Source of the DNA: Polyporus tsugae
Taxonomy: Eukaryota; Basidiomycota; Agaricomycetes; Polyporales; Polyporaceae
Direction of reading: 5' to 3'
Length of the DNA: 64,000 nucleotides
Assembly (NCBI GenBank): GCA_024305745.1
Contig: JAHRBS010000002.1
Location: 62,001 to 126,000, forward strand
The translations under genes and the position numbers were made by a program. The notes beneath the pieces were generated by a model. That model did not search any database, was not told the origin of the DNA, and saw nothing but the letters and a program-made list of their open reading frames with translations. Shown piece by piece: positions 34,635-44,793 of this stretch (the stretch's first letter is position 1; the number at the start of each line of letters is the position of its first letter).

Positions 34635-36530
34635 ATGGGCGACGATGTGTACTTCTCTCAGGCGTTGTTTTCGTTGGCTTGGAATTCTGCTCCCTGCAAC
34701 ATGTCTGCCTGCCTCGGCCCCGACACCTTACTCTCTCTCCGATACACTCAAGGTACATATATCATCCCATGGGCTGCACAGGACCATGATGCTAAGCCAT
34801 TTCAGGCATGCGAAGGAGCGCCTGGCCAGGGCGATCTAGACGATAAGCCTCTACGTGTCCTCGTCTTACAAGGTGACGATACGACGTACGACCTCGTCAA
34901 GTACACTGGGCAGCCCTTCGTGGCAATCAGCTACTCCTGGCCTGGCGCGGATACATTCAGACGGCTTGGAACGAGTAACACTCCCACTGTCATCCGCACA
35001 CCTGCGGGATCTGTCACATCCACCCACTTTTCGTGCTTCATCGCTCGTAGCTGCGAGGCGTATAACGCTGGATCACACCGCGCAGTCTGGATCGACTACC
35101 ACTGCATCAACCAGTCAGACGAGAACGAGAAAATGGCCCAAGTCGCGATCTTCCAAAAGATCTATGCCCGTTCAGAAACAACCTTGATCATGCTCGAGGA
35201 CGTCACATTGACTATCGAAGAATTTGGCGCACTGCTCAAAGGCAAGGCCACCGAGCAGACAGCGGCTCTTGTGCGCCGCATCCTCTCAGCGCGCTGGTTT
35301 ACCCGCGCGTGGTGCTCGCAGGAGCTCATTCTCAGCCGTAGGGCTATATTCTTCCTCCACAACACCTCTACTATCCAGGACGAGGCCCACCGTATAGACT
35401 CGGACCGCCTTTGGCACTGCATCGAGATCGCACGCAGACACGACAGTTCCATCCCCTCCTTCAGCCAGCCCCGCGGAAGCGTGCGCGATGAGCTAGTGTC
35501 GAAGAACACCTCATGGGCACTCCGCATCGTCCAACACCTCGGATGTAGCGACGAATACGACAAACTATCGCTTGTCTGCAATCTCGTACGCTACGTCTAC
35601 CGTTTCACGGCCCGTCCGAGCGCCTTCAATGCCCCACCCTCGTCAGCCCCGACATTGCAGCTCAATGTGTTGAAGATGGTCAACGTTATGGCGATCGCAC
35701 GCGGGGAATTTTCCCTGCTCGTCGCCAACCATGGTCCGGAAAACCCGCTTCGGGGCGAGTTTGGTTTCGGTTGGGCTGGCGTTCCCGTGCACGGAGACGG
35801 ATACTCGGACGTATGGGTCCAGAAGGATTACGAGGTCGCGCGCGATCCCAATGTAGCCGTTGATAGCGGCGGCCTCGCGATCCGAGGAGTTCTCGCAAAA
35901 ATTGAACGAGAGGTCGCGTGGGAGGTGGTCCGCGACGGTAACGGTCTCCACGCCACTATCGACGGAGGAACCCCCTTCGCAGTCGCGGAGTTTACCAGCA
36001 ACGAGTGTTGGACGTGGTCGGATGAACGAGTCGGCCTTCGCGACCTCCTGACCGTGCTGGCAGGGATTGCCCAATCCAATGCCCATTCTGCCGACGTCTT
36101 GTCGCACGCGCGCATCGCTCTGGCCTATGTACTCGCCGATCCCGACTACCAAGTCCAGCCCGAGCCTGTGACTAGCGACGTCACGTCACTCGTTCAAGGT
36201 ATCCTGGGGGAGGCGATTGGACAGCTGCATCACATCGCGACGGCGCTCAAGTTCATCCACCGTGCGGGAGGACGCACGGCGTTCAGCACAGTCCTTCTCA
36301 GCGGGAACGCGCCACAGGGACAGTTGCGCGGACGACTTCTGTTCCAGCCTTTCGTTGTACGCCCAAAGCTGTTTTCCCCTCCCATGGCGATGACTGCCAA
36401 CTCCATGATTTTGGACAATACACCCCTCGATGGCCCGAAGGAGACATATCGGTGCATCGGCTGTGTGCGGGGTCTAGGGATGACTTTGGAGACACCACAA
36501 AACGCCGAAAGACGTCTGCGGGTGGTTTGA
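34635..36530 (+). CDS. HET-domain (heterokaryon incompatibility-like) protein
   Basis: Cytosolic protein of the fungal HET superfamily; in ascomycetes HET domains trigger non-self cell death, but roles in basidiomycetes are largely undefined. A single exon of 631 residues starts at ATG of MGDDVYFSQALF. HET motifs lie at about residues 90-240: FVAISYSWPG, then AVWIDYHCINQSDENEKMAQ, VAIFQKIYARSETTLIM and RWFTRAWCSQELILSRR. No NACHT, ankyrin or WD repeats follow; the C-terminal 390 residues carry no named domain. It lies beside the tandem membrane-protein array. Assignment of the HET domain is firm, a cell-death role is not. Confidence 0.9.
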   Translation: MGDDVYFSQALFSLAWNSAPCNMSACLGPDTLLSLRYTQGTYIIPWAAQDHDAKPFQACEGAPGQGDLDDKPLRVLVLQGDDTTYDLVKYTGQPFVAISYSWPGADTFRRLGTSNTPTVIRTPAGSVTSTHFSCFIARSCEAYNAGSHRAVWIDYHCINQSDENEKMAQVAIFQKIYARSETTLIMLEDVTLTIEEFGALLKGKATEQTAALVRRILSARWFTRAWCSQELILSRRAIFFLHNTSTIQDEAHRIDSDRLWHCIEIARRHDSSIPSFSQPRGSVRDELVSKNTSWALRIVQHLGCSDEYDKLSLVCNLVRYVYRFTARPSAFNAPPSSAPTLQLNVLKMVNVMAIARGEFSLLVANHGPENPLRGEFGFGWAGVPVHGDGYSDVWVQKDYEVARDPNVAVDSGGLAIRGVLAKIEREVAWEVVRDGNGLHATIDGGTPFAVAEFTSNECWTWSDERVGLRDLLTVLAGIAQSNAHSADVLSHARIALAYVLADPDYQVQPEPVTSDVTSLVQGILGEAIGQLHHIATALKFIHRAGGRTAFSTVLLSGNAPQGQLRGRLLFQPFVVRPKLFSPPMAMTANSMILDNTPLDGPKETYRCIGCVRGLGMTLETPQNAERRLRVV

Positions 36531-37066
36531 TCGTTGATAGCTTACGTCCACCCGAGCATCCCTTTGTCTTCGACAGTGCCTCGCTCTTTGCACGAGGCTA
36601 GTACGTCCGAACCTAGTAGAAATTGATAGTGGTGTAGCTGGGGAAATGTCTGGGACAGGGACAGGCTTTAATACCCAACCATTCCACGTCCCTTGGTAGT
36701 ATATTTGGCTTCGAAGTCCACCTATAGCAAGCGCAATGATCACAAGAAGAGCAGAAGTGGAAGTTGTCGAGCGATCATGGCGCTTCGCTCAAGACATTTG
36801 TCGTGGTAATCGGGAGCATGGCAAACCACCGCCCCAATCGAAGAAGCCCTCGGTACTGAGCGCTGAGCACTGAAACACCATGCATGAGCGTTCGTCAAAC
36901 CACAATGATAGTGACAAGACACAATAGTTATTGAAACGTACACTGCGGGCTACAAGCTTCCCGAGTCCGCGAGGTAGTCGTAACGCTGTGCTGTAGAGAA
37001 GTATTTGGGATTCGCCAGGATTCGCCGCTTCGTGAATGTCTCCGAGTCTGTGTTGACGTCCCCAAC
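36531..37066. other. Intergenic between the HET gene and the first array paralogue
   Basis: 3' flank of the HET gene and promoter of paralogue 1. No gene or repeat seen. Confidence 0.5.
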
Positions 37067-37208
37067 ATGCCCGCTATCTCCCATCTTCTCCAGCTCGCCG
37101 TCCGCTCCGAAACGTTATCTCCGAGCCACTCACGGATGCCAAGTTCACGCTCGACTCCTCTGGCGTCGCAGGTTTCTTCGGCGGCGACAGCGCCGTCTCT
37201 GGGATGGG
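37067..37208 (+). pseudogene. Degenerate 5' segment of array paralogue 1
   Basis: Homologous to the first 40-50 codons of the other two copies but split over frames. ATG at 37067 reads MPAISHLLQLAVRSE in one frame. The conserved DAKFTLDSSGVAGFFGGDS follows in a second frame. After a 5-bp direct repeat (GGGAT GGGAT, 37201-37210) the rest of the protein continues in a third. The repeat is absent from both paralogues and alone accounts for the second shift. A sequencing error or a real lesion would look the same. Confidence 0.65.
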
Positions 37209-38687
37209 ATGGCGACCGTCAACCTCATCCCGAATCGCCGCTGGAGCGGATGGTATAACTCCCCCGGCTCCTACGAGATCGCGAAGCAGTACGGCCAGGT
37301 CGCGAACTCGCGCTTTTGGGACGGCCTCTTCCCGGGAGGGAAGCACGACCCCGCGCAGCTCTTCGGGCTGGACGGCCATGTCGGCCCAATGTATTCCGGG
37401 ACGACCCTCGCCTCCACAGGACACCTCGCGCACCTGATCGCACGCCATTCGCGCGAAAAGAAAAGCGACCATACCATCCCGGGGAGGCATTCGAACCCTG
37501 CAACAGTCACCGTCATCGAGCTGCCAGAGGAGCCAGACGAAATCGTCTACCCCACGCTACCTTCGCGGCTCAGCGGCTCAGTTATCTTCGCGGTCATCCC
37601 GATCGCTGTCAGCTGGGGCACCTGCATCCTATGCGCGTTGATGGGAGACTGGTTCTCCTTCGCTGCCATCGTGTCAGGGTTCGTCGCCAATGGTTGGGCA
37701 TGCTTCGTTATCGGCTTGGGAAGGCTCACGTTCAAGCATCCCACACATACGACGGAGGTGCCTCCAGGAGACGGGTTCCTCTTCGACAACCGAAACATTG
37801 TGGTGCTGATAGGACCCGAGGGCGCGGTGAATTCGGTCACCCAAGGTCGCTTCCTTCTACAGTACCGAGGTCAGCGAGATGGGGAATCGGAGGTCAAGCC
37901 TGCTCACGCGCCTCCCAAAAGCCGGGACGAGAGTATAGAGAAGGAGATGGAAACGCTGCTTGAGGATATGGAGGAAGGAAGGAAGGAGGCTAGACAGGGA
38001 GATGAACGGGAGGGCGGAGATGGTCAGGAGGAGGGACTGAGAGGGGCCACAGACTCGGGTGAGAAGGCCGACGACTCGGAGGTTCCGGGTGCTTGGGACC
38101 GAGCGCTGGCGAAGGTGTTCCGACGACGCGTCCGCGAACCTTTAGACATCCTCCTTAGTCCAACCAAACGCTTCATCGGCTTCTCTTCCTTCCTTCTCAC
38201 CGTACAATTCCTCGCACAGCTTCTTCTCATTCCCCAGGGCCAGCTTTTCGGACAACTCATGCTCGTCGCCACCCTCGCATTCTCCTGGGTTTACAACTCG
38301 CATCTCTCGTCGTTGGACCGGGAAGACATACAGATGACGATCCTCTTCAACATCCTCGGGCTGGGCGAGGGTGGAAGCATCAAGAAGTATCAGCTTAGTT
38401 CGTGGACTGCGACAGCGGTCTTCACGTACCTTTCCCTCCAGCCGCGCGACTCAGACGCTTCTATCCAACACCCGCGCAAAATACTCGATGAACTGATCCC
38501 GAACGGCACGGAGGTGTGGAAGGTGTGGAAGCACGCTGTAGCAGAAAAACTCACCACGAAACAACGCATCGAGTTCACGAAGCGGGACTGGGACCTCGAC
38601 GATCTGAACCACGACGAGAAGAAGTTGCTGCGGGAGTTGCTGAAGGATGCAATGGTGGCAGGGCGCGCATGGGACAATGTTTCTTAA
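37209..38687 (+). CDS. Array paralogue 1: four-TM fungal protein of unknown function, 5' disrupted
   Basis: Open frame of 492 residues from the internal ATG of MATVNLIPNRRW, the first usable start after the disrupted segment. It shares with its two neighbours WYNSPGSYEIAKQYGQ, LFPGGKHDPAQLFGLDG, GHLAHLIARHSR and TVTVIELPEEPDEIVYP. TM pair 1 is VIFAVIPIAVSWGTCILCAL and FSFAAIVSGFVANGWACFVI, followed by GRLTFKH, PPGDGFLF and EGAVNSVTQGRFLLQY. A long acidic Glu/Lys/Gly linker (about 60 residues, longer than in the other copies) precedes TM pair 2 (FLAQLLLIPQGQLFGQLM, LVATLAFSWVYNSHLSS) and LDREDIQMTIL. Whether it is translated from this start, frameshifted or dead is open. Confidence 0.65.
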   Translation: MATVNLIPNRRWSGWYNSPGSYEIAKQYGQVANSRFWDGLFPGGKHDPAQLFGLDGHVGPMYSGTTLASTGHLAHLIARHSREKKSDHTIPGRHSNPATVTVIELPEEPDEIVYPTLPSRLSGSVIFAVIPIAVSWGTCILCALMGDWFSFAAIVSGFVANGWACFVIGLGRLTFKHPTHTTEVPPGDGFLFDNRNIVVLIGPEGAVNSVTQGRFLLQYRGQRDGESEVKPAHAPPKSRDESIEKEMETLLEDMEEGRKEARQGDEREGGDGQEEGLRGATDSGEKADDSEVPGAWDRALAKVFRRRVREPLDILLSPTKRFIGFSSFLLTVQFLAQLLLIPQGQLFGQLMLVATLAFSWVYNSHLSSLDREDIQMTILFNILGLGEGGSIKKYQLSSWTATAVFTYLSLQPRDSDASIQHPRKILDELIPNGTEVWKVWKHAVAEKLTTKQRIEFTKRDWDLDDLNHDEKKLLRELLKDAMVAGRAWDNVS

Positions 38688-40149
38688 CGATCTTCAACTT
38701 CTGCGACTGTACAGACATCAATACTAACCAACTAATGCTGTATCTAAACCCACTCACGTTGCTTTTTGCAATTGGACGTGAAATGACCATCCTATCTAGA
38801 AACGTCTTGAACAAATCCGCGATATGGTCGTAGGGTACATACCTTGGTGGAAAATAGCCCGAGTTTTGAATAATCGGCATGTCCTCGCCGTACAAACCGT
38901 GCCAGGAACGGCCCGATCCACTCGCATTAACGGCGTTCACGCTAGAGTCGTTCAGCTGCCAAACTCGCATGATGCTACCCCGTTCCAAAACGGACGAAAC
39001 AGACCCATCGAATGCCCATCGCCCGTGATGATGGGCGACAAGAAACAGCATCTCGCAATCGATGCCTCTCGGTAAAGCCCGGCAACTTACACTGCTCGCT
39101 GTCCGCATGTTGCAAGGACATACAGTAGCACGGTGCTGCGCAAGCATGGGGGCCAGCTTTCTCGAATCCACACCTTACGAGGGCTGCGTGCTGTACTTGG
39201 AACTGTAAGACAACCACATGGTGTCGCCGCACCCCGCACGGTCCTAGGCAGCTTCAACGTTGGCTATGCGGGCGCCAGACGCACGGTACAGTGAAACCTC
39301 GTTCGTCCACCCACATACAGGAGAAGGAGCAGAACGCACGAGGCATGATGGGACCTGAACAAGCCTGAACACCATACTCAGGACGGCGTCTGAAATACGA
39401 CGCACCATTGGTCGCTACTCCAATGACGTCGAAATGGCACTCGTCCCGGCCTCGAGGACTAGTTGGCTGTGGTTCTTACGCCCTCGCCTTCGACCGTGCA
39501 GCTTCCACCCTTGTGGTTCCATGCCGCGATTTGCAGTGTAAGGCTTCCGTTGGGGCCGGTCAACCTCTGCCATCGCGCGCGTCTTCTGCACCTTCATTTG
39601 TGCTTCATCGTAGAAGCGTACCACGAAAGTGCACGACACGAGTTCAAGGCGTGGATCTCAGCGTCTCGTTGTATAAGGTTCGGTTGCAGGCACTCACCAG
39701 GATCGTTGACCACTATCCCGCGAATTTGGCGTTTCTTCTTTGAAGACGTGAAGAGAACCGCACTCGACTATATAGTTTGACATGGCATGTTTCTGTGTGC
39801 GACAAAGGCATCAGGTTCGTGGTCCGCCGCTGAGAGAGGAAGGGGAGATGGCAGGAAGATATGAGAAGCGCTTCGGTCCACACAGGCGCAGATCGGAATT
39901 TCTCTCTCGAATCCCCCGCACCTGTCATGTAATTCAAGGCGCAAGGGCTGCAACGTTTCCCAATTGGTACCGGTATTACCCTTAGAATAAAGAACCTGTT
40001 GTTCACCTGCGCATAAAGACTACAATGAGTTCCACAGTCTGCCACTGCGCTCGGCTCTTACGCACCTCCACCTACGTCCTCCCTCTCCCTCTCTCCCTCT
40101 CCCTCCCGAGCTTTAGGGCACACCAGAAACCCCTGGGTACCCCGCTGTC
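38688..40149. other. Intergenic spacer in the tandem array
   Basis: No gene supported. 39408-39780 has short frames with no family. A pyrimidine tract of CCCTCT units at about 40078-40110 lies just upstream of paralogue 2 and is probably a core-promoter feature. Confidence 0.5.
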
Positions 40150-41772
40150 ATGGCGCCCATGGCCCAGTCCACTCTCCAACCCCACGCGGCCGTCCATGAC
40201 CCCCTCGCCGGCGCGAATTTCACCCTCGACTCCTCGGGCGTCGCCGGTTTCTTCGGAGGGGACACCGCTGTCCACGGCATGGCGACCGTGAACCTGTTCC
40301 GCTGGCGCAAGTGGGGTGGCTGGTACAACACGCCCGGGAGCTACGAGATCGCGAAGCAGTACGGGCAGCTCGCGAACGCGCGCATCTGCAAGGGCCTCTT
40401 CCCGGGCGGCACGGACGACCCGTCGCAGCTCTTCGGGCTCAACGGGAAGGTCGGGCCCAAGTTCCTCGCTACGCGCTCCGGTTCGTTGTTTGAGCAGACG
40501 GGACACCTCGCAGCGCTCATCGTGCGCATGGCGCGGAGAACGAAGCCCGACCCAGTCAAGAAGGGCGCCATGGGGAGGATCACAATCCCCGCCACCGTCA
40601 CTGTCATTGACCTACCGGAGGTGCCAGAAGAGATCGTCTACCCCAAACTTTCGCACCACCACTCCGCGTTATTCGCTGTCGTTCCCATCGGGGCTAGTGT
40701 CGGCGCGTGCATAGGCTGTGGCCTCGTCGCGGACTGGTGGAGCTTCTCGAGCATCCTCCTGGGTATGTTCGCGAACGGCTGCGCGTGCTTCGTGCTTGGT
40801 TCAGGCAGGCTCACGTTCAAGCACCACAAGCCCGCGCGAGGCGCCCCGCGCGGCGACGGGATTTTCATCTCCAACAACGCAGGGGTGGTTGTCATCCGCG
40901 GCGAAGAGGGCGCGGTGAACTGCCTGACGCGTGGCCGTTTCTACTTGGAGTACGAGAAGTTCCCCACGTCCGCCTCCACGGCCCAACAATCCAACGACGG
41001 ACAGGTAAATGTCGCCCCTTCCGTCGAGCAGATGCCCGCCCCCGCAAAGGATGACAGCATCGATGACGATCCCGAGAAGCAGGCGGATGGGGACGCAGAG
41101 GGGGGCGAGCAAGGGAAGGAGGGGGAGGACAAGGAGGACAAAGACGACCGAGACACCGAAAGCGCACCGTCAGGTGGGCAACCAAACAGCTTCGGGATCG
41201 GTCTGTGCTCCATCCTTCTCACCGCCCAGTTCCTCGTGCAGCTCCTTCTCATCCCCCAAGGCATCCTCTTCGGCCAGGTCATGTTCGTGTCCACGCTCGC
41301 GGTCTCGTGGGGATATAACTCATACCTCTCGTCGATCAACCGCGAAGACATCCAAACCGAAATCCTCTGCAATATCCTCGACCCCAACAAGACTGGGAAC
41401 GTTCGGATTCGGAAGTTCGAGTTTGGCACTTGGACGGCGATGTCCACCTTCGCTTGCCTCGCCCTCCAGGGCCACCCGAACGACCCGCTCCCTGACCACT
41501 CATCGATGGTCTGGAATGCGCTTCTTCCGAACACCACGGAAGTGTGGACAAAGTGGAGGACAGTAGTGAACGAAAGGTTGCGTCTATCAGAAGCCTGGAC
41601 CGTCCAGCAGACCGACTATGAAGTTGGAGTGGGATCGGCGGGGGAGGCAAAGCCGTTCATCGACCAGGACCAGAAGCTACTGAGGGAACTGCTCGGGGAC
41701 GCGCAGATCGCCCACAGCAGGTACTTGGACGCGTACGGTGTGCATCAGCGCAAGGAGAGTAACCGTGCGTAG
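40150..41772 (+). CDS. Array paralogue 2: four-TM fungal protein of unknown function
   Basis: Single exon, 540 residues, ATG of MAPMAQSTLQPHAAV. Intact conserved N-terminus FTLDSSGVAGFFGGD, then MATVNLFRWRKWGGWYN, PGSYEIAKQYGQLAN, LFPGGTDDPSQLFGLNG and TVTVIDLPEVPEEIVYP. TM pair 1 lies near residues 175-225 (ALFAVVPIGASVGACIGC, ILLGMFANGCACFVLG), with GRLTFKHHKPARGAPRGDG and EGAVNCLTRGRFYLEYE. An acidic Asp/Glu/Lys linker follows (EDKEDKDDRDTE). TM pair 2 is near residues 350-400 (FLVQLLLIPQGILFGQVMF, VSTLAVSWGYNSYLSS), then INREDIQTEIL and FGTWTAMSTFACLALQ. It has no enzyme motif or signal peptide. I recall similar uncharacterised proteins in agaricomycetes but know no function. Confidence 0.85.
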   Translation: MAPMAQSTLQPHAAVHDPLAGANFTLDSSGVAGFFGGDTAVHGMATVNLFRWRKWGGWYNTPGSYEIAKQYGQLANARICKGLFPGGTDDPSQLFGLNGKVGPKFLATRSGSLFEQTGHLAALIVRMARRTKPDPVKKGAMGRITIPATVTVIDLPEVPEEIVYPKLSHHHSALFAVVPIGASVGACIGCGLVADWWSFSSILLGMFANGCACFVLGSGRLTFKHHKPARGAPRGDGIFISNNAGVVVIRGEEGAVNCLTRGRFYLEYEKFPTSASTAQQSNDGQVNVAPSVEQMPAPAKDDSIDDDPEKQADGDAEGGEQGKEGEDKEDKDDRDTESAPSGGQPNSFGIGLCSILLTAQFLVQLLLIPQGILFGQVMFVSTLAVSWGYNSYLSSINREDIQTEILCNILDPNKTGNVRIRKFEFGTWTAMSTFACLALQGHPNDPLPDHSSMVWNALLPNTTEVWTKWRTVVNERLRLSEAWTVQQTDYEVGVGSAGEAKPFIDQDQKLLRELLGDAQIAHSRYLDAYGVHQRKESNRA

Positions 41773-42906
41773 GACTGGCGAGGTTGGATTCGAAGATTGG
41801 CGCCAATGCATATATGACGATACGCTACGCACCATTGTACACTGACTTCCCGACCGGAAACGTCTGTTATTCTATTCTGTCTCCTTACGGAACTAATATG
41901 TATATACGTTATCTCATGTTAGCCAACGGCTGGGTGAACAATCAACGTTCAACATACGTACCTTGTGTTCAAACTTTTCTCGAAGGTGAGATCTCCAAGC
42001 CGACGATGTAGATTTTTGTCATTATCGGTCAACGTTCCGAATCCTATAAGGGTCCAGTGAGTAAAACGTTCCAGCTAGATGGCGAGCAAAGAGACGGAGG
42101 TGGGAGTTGACGTTGATAAGTAATGTGCAGCGGTACCGGCGACGACGGTACTGTATTACGTAAGCACCATCTGCCAGTGCCAGGGAGTCTCTTTGGACTC
42201 TGCATTTCTGAGCCTTCTCGTCGTCCTCCACGCACAGCGTTACTCAAGGGTCCCTTTGAAGCCCATCCACGCCTCGGCAATGTCTCTGTTCGCTCTGTTC
42301 TCCGAAACGACATCCGATGGAGAAATGGCCCTGCGCAGTCCTGCACGCGTCCGCACCTTCTCCGCATCCAGTGACCACCGTGCACGCTGAGATGACGCTG
42401 AGAAGGATCTTCGAAGGAGACTTGGCAGCGTTCCATGAAATGCATTGCTTTCGGCTAATGATTCGGCTGTGTCACCGCCTGGTCATCGCCAAGTGCATGA
42501 AGGAGAATACTCGCGGAAGCAAATCGATGGTTGGGCTTACAGAGCGACGTCGATAAGTCGACTACTTACCACCACAAACGCCCCAGGGTACTTACGCGAA
42601 TTTGAAGGTCCGAATTGCCCGGATGGTCGTCGCTGGCGGCGATTCAGAGTCGATATCATTGACAATCGGCGCCGATGCTCCCATACTGTATCTGTCACCA
42701 AGAATAGGAAGTCACCGCCTCGAGAACCACCGATGCATACAAGGTTTCCGCATACGTAGCGTTAATAGTGTCCTCACACATCAGCCTCATGCCTAATAGA
42801 CTCACAAAACCAGGTAGCCCAGTGGTCGACTCATCTTGCGTCTCCCCACCATCTACCGTCCGCCACCATCTCGATCACCTTCTGCTAATTGCTCGCCATC
42901 CTGACA
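41773..42906. other. Intergenic spacer in the tandem array
   Basis: Flanks of paralogues 2 and 3. No gene, repeat or RNA seen. Confidence 0.5.
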
Positions 42907-44472
42907 ATGCCACCTTCCCGTATCGTCCGTGGACTCGCGCACCTCGCCGTTCGGTCCTCCGAGGTCATAGAACAACCCCAATCCCTCGAAAAGTCCTCCT
43001 TCACTCTCGACTCTTCCGGTGTCGCGGGTTTCTTCGGCGGCGAGAGCGCCGTCTCGGGGATGGCGACCGTCAACCTCTTCAAGTACCGTCGCTGGGGCGG
43101 ATGGTACAACACCCCCGGCTCCTATGAGATCGCGAAGCAGTACGGCCGGCTCGCCAACTCGCGCTTTTGGGAAGGCCTCTTCCCGGGGGGTACGCACAAC
43201 CCCGCGCAGCTCTTCGGGCTGGACGGCAAGGCCGGCCCCGAGTTCCTCGCCGCGCGGTCGGGGTCGAGCTTCTCGCGCACCGGACACCTCGCGTACCTCA
43301 TCGCACGCAAGGCCCAGCGCATGCACGGCCGGCGCGACGACGACGGGCGCACGACGACCCCCGCGAGCGTCACCGTCATCGATTTGGACTCCACGCCCCC
43401 CGAACGCCTCGAGCCTTCGCTCCGCTCGAGCGGGACGGGGCTGCTCGCCATTATCCCCATCGCGGCGAGCGTTGGCGCCTGCATCATGTGCGCGCTCCTC
43501 TGGGACTGGTTCTGCTTCGCAAGTATCGCGCTCGGAATCATGGCGAGCGGCTCCGCGTGCTTCGTCCTCGGCTCGGGCAAGCTTACGTTCAAGCACCACA
43601 TCCCCGCGAAGGGCGCGCCGCCCGGTGATGGCATTCTCAAGGGCGACAGCGGCGTTGTCTTGCTTCGCGGGCAGGAGGGGGCTGTCAACTCGTTGACGCG
43701 CGGTCGCTTCTTCCTCCGCTACCACCCTAGTGACGGAACCTCCTCGCAGGCTCAGAGTCTCGCGCAGGCCAGCGCGCAGGCGGACACCCTCAGGAAGGGT
43801 TCGGTCGACAAGGGGCCCGCCGAAGCGATTGAGCTTCCCGCTCTATCGGAGGCCCGCTCACCCGCCGGAGCGGCCGCCCAGCTCAACCCTCGCGCACCCC
43901 CCGAGGGCCAGCCACGGAACATCTTCATCGGCCTGTGCTCCATCCTCCTCACCGGCCAGTTCCTCACCCAGCTGCTGCTCATCCCGCAGGGCTCGCTCCT
44001 CGGCCAGATCATGTTCGTCGCGTCCCTCGCCACCTCGTGGGCGTACAACACCTACCTCTCCTCCATCGACCGCGAGGACATCCAGACCGAGATCCTCGTC
44101 GACGACGTGCTCAAGCTCAAGCGCGACAACATGCGCAAGTTCGAGTTCGGCACCTGGACCGCGATGTCCGTCTTCGCGTGCCTCGCGCTGCAGCCCAGCG
44201 AGCCCCTCCGCAACCCGCGCAAGCTGCTCGACGGCCTCATCCCGAACGACACCGAGGTGTGGGAGCTGTGGAAGGCGGCGGTCGTCCAGAAGCTCGTGAA
44301 GCTCGAGCCCTTGAAGTTCACGGCGGGCGAATGGGCGGTGACGGGGCTCGAGGACGAGGAGCAGGAGCTGCTGCAGACGCTCTTGAAGGATGCGGAGGTG
44401 GCGTACGACGTTTGGTCGCGGTGGCGCCCCCAGATCCGCGCCGCCACGCCCGCGACTGCTGTTGATATGTAG
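42907..44472 (+). CDS. Array paralogue 3: four-TM fungal protein of unknown function
   Basis: Single exon, 521 residues. The start is ATG 42907 (MPPSRIVRGLAHLAV); the frame is open upstream only through a TTG. It has the same order as paralogue 2: FTLDSSGVAGFFGGES, MATVNLFKYRRWGGWYN, PGSYEIAKQYGRLAN, LFPGGTHNPAQLFGLDG and GHLAYLIARKAQR. TM pair 1 is LLAIIPIAASVGACIMCAL and IALGIMASGSACFVLG, then GKLTFKHHIPAKGAPPGDG and EGAVNSLTRGRFFLRY. Here the linker is short and Ala/Ser-rich rather than acidic. TM pair 2 is FLTQLLLIPQGSLLGQIMF and VASLATSWAYNTYLSS, then IDREDIQTEIL and FGTWTAMSVFACLALQ. It is closer to paralogue 2 than to paralogue 1 in the motifs compared. Confidence 0.85.
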   Translation: MPPSRIVRGLAHLAVRSSEVIEQPQSLEKSSFTLDSSGVAGFFGGESAVSGMATVNLFKYRRWGGWYNTPGSYEIAKQYGRLANSRFWEGLFPGGTHNPAQLFGLDGKAGPEFLAARSGSSFSRTGHLAYLIARKAQRMHGRRDDDGRTTTPASVTVIDLDSTPPERLEPSLRSSGTGLLAIIPIAASVGACIMCALLWDWFCFASIALGIMASGSACFVLGSGKLTFKHHIPAKGAPPGDGILKGDSGVVLLRGQEGAVNSLTRGRFFLRYHPSDGTSSQAQSLAQASAQADTLRKGSVDKGPAEAIELPALSEARSPAGAAAQLNPRAPPEGQPRNIFIGLCSILLTGQFLTQLLLIPQGSLLGQIMFVASLATSWAYNTYLSSIDREDIQTEILVDDVLKLKRDNMRKFEFGTWTAMSVFACLALQPSEPLRNPRKLLDGLIPNDTEVWELWKAAVVQKLVKLEPLKFTAGEWAVTGLEDEEQELLQTLLKDAEVAYDVWSRWRPQIRAATPATAVDM

Positions 44473-44793
44473 ATGACGTCTTGTGCTCTTGCTTTCTCGC
44501 TGCTGTTACGAACGTACGCTCTGGAACGCTGCTGTTTAGGTCTCGGATTCTCGCATCGCAATGCACTGCAATAGGAACGTAGGATTAGAATCTTGGCAAT
44601 GTCTCGTCTCATCACACTGTAACATACCACTGTACATCGCAACCATATTAACGTCTTTCATGTCCAAGAATTAGGTGTGTGTCCAAATTATTCTAAGCTA
44701 CTAACGAGTGGTGAAACGGTAATAGTACCGTGCCGCTGTACAAGTCTACATGCACAGCTCATTATAACAGGATCCCGTAGCCCAGCCTTCGGA
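44473..44793. other. Short intergenic between convergent genes
   Basis: 321 bp between the stops of paralogue 3 and the minus-strand membrane protein. It must hold both 3' ends. Nothing else seen. Confidence 0.5.
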
